A DNA stretch of 64,000 nucleotides from Cryptomeria japonica (lineage: Eukaryota > Streptophyta > Pinopsida > Cupressales > Cupressaceae): NCBI RefSeq assembly GCF_030272615.1, contig NC_081414.1, positions 662,668,438-662,732,437 of the forward strand, written 5' to 3'. Below are positions 10,258 to 19,849 of this stretch, piece after piece. Each line of letters opens with the position of its first letter. The stretch's first letter is position 1. Under the pieces are notes generated by a model. It did no database searches and was not told where the DNA came from. It saw only the letters and a list, made by a program, of their open reading frames with translations. The position numbers and the translations under genes are program-made.

Positions 10258-10715
10258 ATGCGCTAAAACAGGTTGCCTACACACTAAAATCTACCCATGC
10301 GCTAAGCTGTTTTTCCTATGCGCTACTCTATTTACCCTATGCACTAGAATACCTCTACGCGCTATCCTTTTTCCCCAATGCGCCATCCAACCCACCCTAT
10401 GCGCTAAAAAATATTTATGTGCTAACCTATACCTCGCTGACGCTACCTATTTGACCCTATGCGCTAGGTCTACCCTATGCGCTAAAACCCCTTGCCCATG
10501 TGAACCCCTGTGACCCTCATGCACTAGGTCTTACTCATGTGCTATCTTGTTAACCCGATGCGCTACCCTACGTTTGGCATGCACTATTTTCACTCCCTGC
10601 ACTAACCTAGACTTTCTATGTGCTACACTATTTTGTTTCGGACGCAGCCCTACAATTGAACCTTCATGTGCTACCTAAATCTTCGTATGCGCTAAATTGT
10701 GCCTTTGACGCGCTA
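10258..10715 (+). repeat. ~20-bp-period array of TATGCGCTA cores
   Basis: The core TATGCGCTA (variants TACGCGCTA, CATGCACTA, TATGTGCTA) recurs at about 10258, 10279, 10297, 10318, 10338, 10357, 10378, 10398, 10417, 10437, 10459, 10476, 10498, 10518, 10537, 10558, 10579, 10596, 10617, 10664, 10687 and 10707, so the period is 18-22 bp. Only the 8-9-bp core is conserved; the intervening C/T-rich bases differ almost entirely between units. Many variants are C-to-T or G-to-A changes within GCGC. Confidence 0.88.
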
Positions 10716-11275
10716 AAATGCTAAAACCAAATTTCAAAAATCAAAAAATGCCCAAAAATGACAAAATCAAAAATCAAAAAAGGGTCAAAAGTGTTGACTT
10801 ACTGGTGGTCCATATGCGGTAGGTCTCCGGTACCTCCTAACGCGCTCAAAATGATGCCTGAAATACGGAATAGGCATTTTGACTTCTCTCCAAATTTTCT
10901 TTCTCCAAAGTCAACAATGCACAAATGAATCAAATCAAAGCCCTTTTCCCCTTTTATAGGAGGAAAATTAAATTAGGGTTAGGGACCCGGGCATGTAATT
11001 TGCTCATGGTCTCCCTTATACCCTACAAAATGTAAATTATCGGGAGATGAATCAATTTCAACATTTCACATAGACAAAATCATACACACCACACACAAAT
11101 CATCAAATCCAATCAAAATTTTCAAAATATTGATTCATCTCCCAAGGGGGCATCACGCATCAAATCAAATCTGGGGCATGACATGAAAAATAAGGGCGAC
11201 ACAAATATTCCATTTGACCATAAATCACGATAAAACATCATTTTCTTTGAAATAACATGTGCTCACACGTCACTT
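10716..11275 (+). other. T1 region before the polypurine tract
   Basis: Begins with an A-rich run of CAAAAATCAAAAA type (about 10730-10790), then ordinary AT-rich sequence. No conserved frame was seen. Confidence 0.4.
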
Positions 11276-11290
11276 CAAAGAGGGGCAAAA
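11276..11290 (+). other. T1 polypurine tract
   Basis: The purine-rich run AAAGAGGGGCAAAA sits immediately before the LTR start TGTAGACG. This is the expected position and composition of the plus-strand primer left by RNase H, and it fixes the orientation of the LTR. Confidence 0.85.
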
Positions 11291-12500
11291 TGTAGACGTA
11301 TAAAAATGATCATATTCCTAAATGAATATTTTATGTTCATTTCTCTATTTAATTAAATCCAATTTAATTAAATTACCCGCATTCCTCTATTTAATTAAGT
11401 AAATTACTCAATTAAATTCACTATACCCATTTAATGAATAAATCATTTTATTCAATTAAATCCCTTCTATCCACTTTTAATTAAATTCAAATTTAATTAA
11501 ATAGTTATCCTAAATTGAATAAATCTAATTTATTTAATTTCCCCAAATTGCAACCAAATTGAATTAAATTAACTTTATTTCAATTAAATCCCATTATCCC
11601 TCCATCCACTTGCATTTTCTTACATCTCCCACTTGCATTCTAAAACCTATCCCTAATTTCTTCTAGACTCTTCTAATCACTTCTAATTAGCCTAACCCAT
11701 CTTCTAAACTTTGTCACATCCCCAAACAAAGGGAGGTCACTTCTCAAAACCTTAAAGTCTTTGATAACCATTAAAGGCTTCAAGTCTTCAACCACTTAAT
11801 TCCCCAAAGTCTTCATAACCATTAATGGTTAACTCAAACCCTCTTACATGGTTAAAGAATTTCTTTTAACTCAACCTCCATGTAACCCAAGGGTCTCATC
11901 AAGCATTCATTGCTTTGACCATGGTTATTCCTTAATCATTTGCACAAGAGTTTATCCTTGGATTAACTCCTAATCCAATGGGTAATCTTAACTTAAGCTT
12001 GACCCTTACCCTCTAGATAACCATAAGGTCTTCTTAGGCATTTAATGCCTCCAACCCCTTCTCTCAACCCAACCCTATGTTGACACTTGTCACCATTTCA
12101 TTGGTGCAAATTGCAAACATGGATTCCCAACTTTCAAACTTAGCCCTTGATTAACTCTTTCAATCCTGACCATCCATTGCCCTATTTTTGCTATAAATAG
12201 AGTTCTCATCCCTCCATTTTGAAGAATCCAAGTTTGTAGTATCATACTTATGCTCAAATACATTCAAGCTTTCATTTCATATATGCTCATCATTTTAGCC
12301 TCTCTTTTAACAAGGAACTAATCTAAATATGCATGTTTAGAATACTTTATATTATCATTAGCTTAAATCATTGAACTAATATAGTATGCTAGGATAGTTT
12401 GTTTACTAACCTTGTCATCTTATAGTTAGTTTATTGCATTTCTAGAATCATGCATAGTTTAGGATGCATCTCATATTAAAACCAACAAAAACCATCCCTC
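11291..12500 (+). repeat. T1 3' LTR
   Basis: Starts TGTAGACGTA directly after the polypurine tract. The first ~300 bp (U3) is an array-like run of TTTAATTAAAT words. A TATA box, CTATAAATAG, lies at 12191-12200. LTRs T2, S1 and T3 share the TGTAGAC start, the AT-rich U3 and, for T2 and T3, a length near 1.2 kb. The downstream end is a guess because no second copy is available; sequence 12501-12739 could not be assigned to this LTR or to element A. Confidence 0.75.
12191..12200 (+). promoter_or_regulatory. TATA box of T1 LTR
   Basis: CTATAAATAG about 900 bp into the LTR, followed by a pyrimidine-rich stretch, suits a U3 core promoter. T2 and T3 have CTATAAATTGG at the matching place. Confidence 0.6.
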
Positions 12501-12739
12501 GTTCTTGCATTTGCCATCCCTAAACCATTTTTCTCAATGATCTGAGAGCAAAAACATTGGTTTGAGGGACTGTGTAAGATAGAGAACCATAGGACCAACC
12601 TTGGGAAGCTGAGTGATACTTCATTACTCCATAGCTTGCACCAAGAAGTCTTGTGAGTGTGTGAACAAGGCTCCCTAGAGCTCCATTTTTTGCATTTTGA
12701 GTTCTATCGACCTGCTTTTCCTGCATAGACATACTTCAC

Positions 12740-13270
12740 CAGATCATCCTTGATAGAATTTATTGTCATGCCTCGTGAGTCGCTCACTGAACCGGTGAGC
12801 TTGGACATTTCAGTTTTGCTTACTGTCCTCAGGGCTGGCACTTCCCTTGTGTTGTAGAATCCGGTGACTGCATCAATTGCCTATGGCGTGATATCATGTG
12901 TTCTCTCAAGGTACATCTTATCACCATGGACTTTGCTTGGAATGATCCTTATATGATCCTTTTCGAAATCTTCCAAGAAGTAAACAACATTGTGGAGCTT
13001 TTTCTTCTCCAAAATATTACACTCCCATTTGATCTTCTTATCTTTTCCACAAAATAAACCTAACTGGGTGTGGATAGGTAGAGACCCTAGGTCTTCTATC
13101 TTACAATCTATGTAGTCAAAAATTCCCTCTTCTACTATCACACCTGCCAGAAGTTGTGATAGGGCATTATACTTGGACTTCCGTTGAATAAAACTTGCAG
13201 ATTCGACAGATGCACTAGAACTGGTATGAGATGCAAAAGCTATGATAGAAATCTTAAGAACTCGAGACAT
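12740..13270 (-). pseudogene. Element A ORF2, N-terminal part, unknown function
   Basis: Begins MSRVLKISIIAF at 13270 and runs to a stop at 12881, then continues in phase to about 12740. Function not recognised. It resembles the first third of ORF2 in element B: both have a charged, Ile-rich segment, then an ITP/ITK-x-AI-x-A-V/I-TG motif (ITP at about 12890 here), then a segment with KLTGSVSDSRGMTINSI here against KITGATSDKRSMKVSTI in B. The similarity was found by eye. Truncated where it meets the region next to T1. Confidence 0.55.
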
Positions 13271-13767
13271 ACCTTTTGAAACACATTAAATTAGGGCTTG
13301 CCGATTCTTCTTCACTTCACACTCCATCGGTTGCTGAATCACTGCTTTGTGTTCTCCACTTGACCATTTCCATTTTGAATTTGAATCTCCTTTGCGGTTT
13401 CTCAATTTCTCAAAATCTTTGCTCAAATCACCTTTTCATCGCTCTGCTCTTTGAAAAACTTTTCTTCGCTCAAAAACTGATAGTGAGAAATGATTTGAAA
13501 AATGGTTTTAAACATATTCCTCACCTACCATCATTAGTGCTCCTCCATTAGGGCGTAAACCCTAATTTGCCTTTTTACCATTTCCGGTCTTCTGCCGAAT
13601 GATAGGTATCACATATCGGTTAAGGTCTTTTACCGGTGTAAACCAGGGGTTCAAAACATTTCGCCATTTTCTCCCCCTAAGCTTTTTGAAGCTTAGTTTG
13701 CCGGTGTCGTGATTTCCACACTAAGTGTAGAAACCGGTTCCTCTTTTGACACCGCTGGTTTCTCCTT
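13271..13767 (-). other. Spacer between gag and ORF2 of element A
   Basis: About 0.5 kb with no sustained frame. The equivalent gap in B is about 0.4 kb (44861-45256). Confidence 0.45.
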
Positions 13768-14902
13768 CTAGATTTTGTTCATGTCCACTTGAACAGTGTC
13801 AACATCAATGTTTCCTTCCAGAGTGACTGGTATATCATCAGATATGTTCTTTCTTGATCTACAGAATCTGGCAATGTCACCCGGTTTGTTGCAGTGATAG
13901 CAGACCAATCTAGGTGCTCTGCAAGATCCATTGTTTGATGTTTCCATTCTTCCTTCTGGATGTTGCAGCAGTGTGACCATGACCATTACATATCATACAA
14001 TTTTCTCTACATCCGGTTGTCGCTTGATAACCACCGCTTCTTGGCTGATGATTGAAGGTATTAAACCGATTGTGATTCTGTTTCACAAAAGGTTCAAGAC
14101 CAACTCCTTGGGTCCTCCGAGGATATCTTCCAGTGTTATTCATAACAGACCTGCATTCGGATGCTCTATACCCATACTTGTTGCATGCATAACAGTTACC
14201 ATCAAATCTATAGGATCTAGGTTTATCATTTAGGAAATAAGGAAAATTGTTGTAAGCCTTACTCCTACACACATTTGCAGTGTGTCCTTCTTTAAGACAG
14301 TTGAAACAAACAGGTTTAAACTTTTGCATACCTTTATCCTTTGATGCTAGATGTTTCTTTGATGTTCCAACATTTGTACCAGAGGTCTCACCTTCCTCAT
14401 GACAGGAATAACCAAGTCCATTGGTATTCTTGATCAGTTTGGCAGATTCAAGCTTTTGCTCTAGCTTGACAATACTCTTGTTGAACTTAGCAAGTATTTC
14501 CTTTGACTCAGAGAGTTCTTTGGAAATAGTAGCATTTGTTTCCAATAGGTTCTCATTCTCAGAGATGGTAGTGTTCAGTTCTCCTTGCCTATCTTCCTTT
14601 TCCACTTGGCTTGCATGGAGTTGAGCATTTAGGGCACTCATCTCTTGTTTCAGCTTGGAGATCTCATGATCTCTTTCTTTCACCAGATCTTTAGCTTTCC
14701 TCTGGTTCTCAAGCTCTTGACACATCCGGATAGTCAGTCCTTCCAACTCCTTTCTTAGGTTGGAGTTTGATTCATTCAACTTATTTACTTTAGCAATTAG
14801 GGCTTCCATGTCTGCTTCATCTGAAGAACTATTTTTAGATAGCTCCATTAGCTTTTTTGCATGTTCTCTCCTTTTTGCTTGAGATTCCTTGTATTTGACC
14901 AT
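13768..14902 (-). pseudogene. gag: Element A Gag: coiled coil plus four zinc knuckles
   Basis: The main frame (14902-13910) begins with ~170 residues of heptad-rich, charged coiled coil. Knuckles follow: C-x2-C-x4-H-x4-C (CFNCLKEGHTANVC, about 14290); CYACNKYGYRASEC (about 14180) with Tyr for His; CMICNGHGHTAATS (about 14000) with the last Cys lost; and, after a frame change, CYHCNKPGDIARFC (about 13880) with Asp for His. No UBN2/capsid domain precedes the coiled coil: only ~100 nt separate it from the primer site. Zinc knuckles bind nucleic acid; a coiled coil could mediate assembly with another element's Gag (inference). The same design is seen in B. Confidence 0.78.
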
Positions 14903-15007
14903 AAGATCATCATAGGCTTACTCAGACTAAGTGAGCTGGTGGGTAAGTTCCCTCAATGTGTATTCCCCCATATCTCTTTCCAAGTGGTTCAACTTATAGA
15001 AAGGTAG

Positions 15008-15019
15008 GCTCTGATACCA
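15008..15019 (-). other. Primer-binding site of element A
   Basis: The minus strand reads TGGTATCAGAGC, a perfect match to the usual plant initiator-Met tRNA primer site, two bases inside the LTR end. It fixes orientation and the LTR boundary. Confidence 0.88.
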
Positions 15020-15021
15020 AT

Positions 15022-16296
15022 TGATGAATACTAAGAGGGGGGGTGGGTGAATTAGTAATCCAAAAATCTTTGCACTTAAACACTTTGCAAGACTAAGAGT
15101 AAACCAGTAAAATAGTTTAACAAACAAACCAGTTAACAAACATGCAAACCAACCAAATAATAATGTGTTCACCTAGAGAAGTACAAACACCATAACACAA
15201 TAGATTTTGACGTGGAAACCCAAATGGGAAAAACCATGGTGAGATGGAGCTCACAAGTCACTATCTGTAGAATAGGAACTAGACCGGTTAAGGTCTTACA
15301 ATGTTCTTTACCAGAATAGATCCTGTTAGGAATCTCAATCTCTATTAGGAGATAAGTCTGATTAAAGACTACCTTGCTAGAGGATTTTAGATCCACAAAT
15401 GTGAACCACCTTGTTAGAGGATTTACAAAAAGGCTTTTGGGCCTACTTGGTTAAGGGCTACAGACTTGTCAAAGATGTGAGTAATCAACAAGTGTTTGAT
15501 CTATCTAATAGCACATACTGCTCGGTTAGATCCTTGATAGCTCATTCTTAATGCTCTCCTACATTACTTCAGTCTTCTACACATTCATATTCTTTCCAAC
15601 TCCTCAACCACCTTAAACCCTAACAACAATATAAACTTTTGCTGCGACCTTATCAACAACCTAAAACCCTAGACATGATGTCCTTATAAAGGAATCTGAT
15701 TTCATGTCGGTCCAATAGGATTACATTACTATTTCCTAGGTTCAATGAATCTGGACGATGACACAAAAGCACTGTTAATGTGTCGGCACCATCAAACAAT
15801 TGGTGGATGGTAACTCATCACAAAGTATTACCGGTTCATACAAAATGCCGGTTGCCGATTTGACAAAATGGAAGATTGGTAAAAATGTGTTATGCCGCTT
15901 TGGTCCTTCGTATTGCTTGGGATCCATGAACCACGTGGGGTCAACATGCCGCTTCAGACCGAGAAACACATTCTGCAAAACATCAATAGTCTAAAGACTA
16001 TAATTCAACATACCGGTTGGAACAAATACCGGTTGTGCTCTAACTTCTAGATATAAAGAGGATCTCAATGCAAGTGTGTGTCCATCAATGACAATCACAA
16101 CATAAACATCAAAAATGCCAACATGAACATCAACTATGTCAACCTAAATATTCATCTCAACTAGGTTGGCCACTAAACCCTAAATTACATCATGAATTAC
16201 AATACAGATCATAAGAGATCATCTTAGATCAATCATACAGATCATAAAATCAAGTTACAATGCAATATCAACCGTTGGTTGATCGTAACTCATCAA
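15022..16296 (-). repeat. Element A 5' LTR
   Basis: On the minus strand the LTR begins TGATGAGTTACGATC and ends TATTCATCA, giving a short TGATGA/TCATCA terminal inverted repeat next to the primer site. Near its 3' end is a pyrimidine/purine run (a G tract on the plus strand at 15034-15041) and the LTR box GTTTTTCCC...GGTTTCCACGT (plus coordinates 15194-15242) shared with the other copia-type LTRs here. The outer limit rests on the inverted repeat only. Confidence 0.68.
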
Positions 16297-16919
16297 AAAA
16301 GTCCAATCTGTACAAGTTAAACCCTTAGCTCATTTTGCTAAGCACTTTGGACATTCCCAATAAATTCCTTTATCATTTGTGTCAAAACAACATTTAAATC
16401 ATTCACACGGGTTTTGCCGTGTTACCACCTTCATGTAGACTTGTTGTCGATCACCCCCATAACAAAATCATTACCAGTTTGATGATTTGTTCACTGGTCC
16501 TTAAACCCTACCAAAACCTCAGAAAAACTCCATAAAAAATTTGAGACATGTCTTTCGATAATCATCACAAGTTTTTGTTCTGGTCAGATACATCTTTCCA
16601 TGATACAATTCCACCATCCAAACCTCAAATCACCAAACATTACCTATTGGCTGATTCAAGCAAAACATCTCAGTTTTATCGATTAAAGTTCTATTTCACA
16701 GACTTTAGTTCTCTGCCGATAAACCCTATCTTTCGGTAAACCAAATCACTTAAATGATAAATCAAACACCAGAAAACATCAGTTCACATCAATTGCCATC
16801 AATGAAAACACAAATAAATGATCATGTCATCTAACCACAAAATCTCAGTCTTCTATCCTCTACCAGTTCAGTCATCATCCTTCAACTGCATTACCTGCAT
16901 CATCTCATTTGCATCAGTT
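16297..16919. other. Unassigned stretch between element A and the T2 antisense ORF
   Basis: AC-rich; no frame, motif or repeat recognised. It may be the interior of T2 (upstream part of its antisense ORF, too decayed to read) or other flanking sequence. Confidence 0.3.
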
Positions 16920-17341
16920 ATGCCAAATGTCAACAGGGAGGCCATCCAACAACTGAGGGAGGAGCTTCAATGGGAAGACGATGACCTCAATACCCTTCAC
17001 GCTAGGCTTAATAGGATGGAGTTGGATGTAACCAGGTTGAGGATTCAGAGAGATCTTGTTCGACAGTAGCTAGCTCCTAGTTTGTTAGGTCCCTTCCTAA
17101 CAAAGATCTCAACAATGAGGTAGTAGGTAGAGGGGATGGGTTGTGAGATCTAGTATTATAGGGATCTATATCATCAATTCATTCCTAGAGATCAGCAAGA
17201 ACCCTCATATGTTGAGACTACCCATTCCCAGAGGACACAGAGTTGTCAGTCAGGTGGCTCTGTGGGGATGAGGGCACCACGTCCACCAAGTGGACCCTTA
17301 GGATCAGGAGTAGGGGGAGATGATAGAGAGAGCACGGGCTA
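16920..17341 (+). pseudogene. Tail of the antisense ORF carried by T2
   Basis: A forward frame (opposite to T2) runs 140 codons in one phase with a few stops. It encodes a coiled coil (QLREELQ...LHARLNRMELDVTRL), then YYRDLYHQFIPRDQ, then a Ser/Gly/Pro/Arg-rich tail ending at 17339-17341. The antisense ORF of T1 ends the same way: coiled coil, EYYHQHYEAVVPRD, then a Ser/Arg/Gly tail. The position also matches, on the integrase side of the 3' region. The PMD core would lie at lower coordinates, where no copy was recognised. Function unknown. Confidence 0.6.
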
Positions 17342-17411
17342 GTGCTTAGTGACACTTATGTGACATTTTTGACCTTTCAATGGATATATCATTGTACTCT
17401 AACTTGACACA

Positions 17412-17413
<2 letters not shown>

Positions 17414-17457
<44 letters not shown>
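17414..17457. repeat. (AT)n microsatellite
   Basis: About 22 uninterrupted AT dinucleotides. Confidence 0.97.
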
Positions 17458-17459
<2 letters not shown>

Positions 17460-18000
17460 ATGTGATATTGGTGGTCTATGAATGTATATGCACTTTGATT
17501 ATTATTTTATTATGTGATGGATGATGATGATTATGATTTTATGACATGTATGTGATCTAACCTATTTGTGATGCATGATGTATGATCATGATATTTATGC
17601 ATGTGTTATGTATTTGATGGTCCTAACATGTTTGTGGATGTAGGATGCATATTTATGATGTATGCCTATATGATATGTATATGATGTTTATGGTGTATGA
17701 TTATGACCTAATGATTGTGTAATATGGTTATTGATGATGTAATGCAAATGGATGTCCTATGTGGATGTAATATTATATGATGTGATTTCATGGATGTATT
17801 ATGCAAATGTGATGTAATGAGATGATACTATATATGCACATGCAAAAAATGGGATTAATTTACCTAATAATAAAATGCACTCAAAATAATAAGTGAATAA
17901 ATGCAAGTAGAATGATAGATGATAATGTAATGAATCTAAAATGGATGTAATTACTTATGATATTATGCACCTAAATGAATGAATGTAATAATGGCCTTGT
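17458..18000. repeat. TGATG/ATG-rich low-complexity region
   Basis: Irregular repeats of GATGATGAT, TGTATGATG and ATGTAATG without a fixed period. It occupies the same place relative to integrase and the antisense ORF as the CATATC region of T1 (7351-7811), in mirror orientation. Confidence 0.6.
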
Positions 18001-19737
18001 AATGAAACGAGAACCCTTATTTAGCCACTAGTATTATAGACATAACAGACTGAAAGTGTGTCAAACTTATTCTTGACTAACTTACCAAAATGGGATTATT
18101 TTCAAATGTTTTATATTGAATAGTGTGATAATTGCAGAAAAGGAGGGCGATTAATGACTTTCACGACCATTCGTGTAAGATATTAATGTTTGAATGCGAT
18201 TTTATTATACTTAGATCAGTATTTATTATGGATATAATAAACCTAAAGTGTAATGCATCTAAAATGAATATGCAATGTAAATGAAGATGTACTTAAATGG
18301 ACAATGTAATGATATGCACCGATATGGAAAATGATAATGCAGCTATATGAAAGATAATAATGCAACTATATGATAATGATTTTTTTGAGAATGTACCAAC
18401 CGTAATACAATGATACAAGACTAGATGAAAGTGAGGGAAAAGTAAATAAATTGAGGTCTCCAAAATGCAAAATGAGATGAAATACAAAAGTGTAATGGAG
18501 ATGGGGGATATTTGTTGTTGTGCATATGTGGAGAGAAAATATAGTTTTGATATTGCCAAGGATGATCTACACTACTAATTATAGGAATCAGGATGTTGTG
18601 AAAATCTGAGGCATGCACTCTCTTATATAATAGGTATCCCTTGCACACAACCGTGTAAACACCATATAGATGTAGATAGAGGGTTGTAGGTTCATACAAG
18701 AGAAACCATAAAACACATCATACCACAAAAATGTGCCCTAGTATACACCCACCCAAAACATACCAAGCTATAGAATGATCCTGGGAGCCGTAGATAGGAG
18801 TAGTTGTAGGGCATAATGATGCAAATCAAAGCAACTGACCAAATCATGAAACAAAATGCACAAGGCTAACTAACATCTCTTTTCAAGAGTAGGACTTAGG
18901 ATTATGGATAAACTATTGGACTCAGGAAGGATACATCCCAATGGGTAGGAGTAACTGATAGAATTGAATAGGCAATAGAGAATATGGTATGGACATAAGC
19001 ATATGGATGTGGTGTTGACTGGAAAGATTTGATTAGGTTCATGTGGATGAGTGCTTGGATGACACGCAAGTCAAGAAGAAGCTCAGATTGATGGGGTAAG
19101 CTTAGTGTGATGGGATAAAAGCTTAGAATGATGGGAGGAAAGCTCAATGTGCTGGGATGAAAGCTCATTGTGCTGGGACGATACTTATTTATAGTTGGGA
19201 CAAAGAGTCATCATCTCATGAAGATATAATTAACCTTGATATCTACTGGTGAGGTGTTCAAAGTTTTATGTGATGGCATGGATTGAAGAATGAAGGAGAC
19301 AACCGAATACAAGAAAGTAGGGGTGGAGTTTGTGATTCAAAATAAGCTAATGTCTTTCATAGTGTATGAGAAAGTATTGGGAAATGAAGTGAGTGATAAA
19401 GATGGAGAGTTATCTTGCACAGATGGAATATGGATGGTGGGGAAGCTGCATGCCAGATTATTTGATTTAAGAAATATGGATATCAGGTGGGTGGGTGGGT
19501 GGGGGGGGAGGGAAAGGATATGGTGTAAAGAAGAATTTTTTCATGAACACTATAAAAGTGGCAAAACCACAAGACTGTGGCGGGGGGAGATGGAGATTTT
19601 TATAAGTCTCAACCCTCAATTTGTTTGAGTGGAAAATGGATCTAACTTATTTACCTTGATTCCTAAAATAAGGTTCTCCCCAAGGTACATGCCCATAGTG
19701 CCACAAAGTGGTTTTCACTGACGGATGGATTAATTTT
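18001..19737 (-). other. T2 3' untranslated region, no coding signal
   Basis: No frame with recognisable motifs. Around 19080-19180 short phrases built on GATGGGA and AAGCTCA recur (a weak irregular repeat). The 112-codon ORF at 19290-19628 shows nothing recognisable. Confidence 0.45.
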
Positions 19738-19830
19738 TCTTTACTTTTTTTAATTTTTTTTTTTTCATTTTTCTTGATTTTTTGATTTTTTAATTTTTTT
19801 TTAATTTTTAATTTAATTTTTTATTTTTGA
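19738..19830. repeat. T-rich low-complexity tract
   Basis: Runs of T interrupted by AA, C or G for ~90 bases, just beyond the end of the T2 integrase frame. Confidence 0.85.
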
Positions 19831-19849
19831 GAAACTGGCGACCTTCGAG

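Larger units (their letters stand above)
1..12500 (+). mobile_element. T1: Tat-lineage Ty3/gypsy LTR retrotransposon, 5' end outside window
   Basis: Domain order on the forward strand is Gag, protease, G-patch linker, RT, RNase H, a second RNase H, integrase, a ~4.9 kb 3' region with a reverse-strand ORF, a polypurine tract and an LTR starting TGTAGAC. Two RNase H domains plus an antisense ORF between pol and the 3' LTR are known hallmarks of the plant Tat lineage (Grande, Retand and RIRE2 type). Coding is decayed: frame changes near 425 and 2030 and more than a dozen in-frame stops. The 5' LTR and the Gag N-terminus lie upstream of the window. The right edge is approximate because there is no partner LTR for comparison. 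Confidence 0.88.
12740..16296 (-). mobile_element. A: non-autonomous copia-type LTR element with ORF2 (3' end missing)
   Basis: Reading the minus strand: 5' LTR (16296-15022), initiator-Met-tRNA primer site, a ~100-nt leader, a coiled-coil/zinc-knuckle Gag, a ~0.5 kb spacer and the start of an ORF2 that is not pol. No integrase, RT or RNase H motif was found in this interval. The second LTR and the polypurine tract are absent; the element stops near 12740 beside T1. The same architecture, complete, occurs in B (40469-46877). Confidence 0.72.

Noticed and set aside
10258-10715. CRISPR-like array
   Set aside because: Regular cores with variable spacers recall a CRISPR, but an 8-9-bp core with ~11-bp spacers in a plant retrotransposon is far too short, and no associated genes exist.
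19290-19628. Forward 112-codon ORF beyond T2 integrase
   Set aside because: Repetitive Gly/Trp/Lys product from purine-rich sequence; no relation to the antisense tail at 16920-17341.
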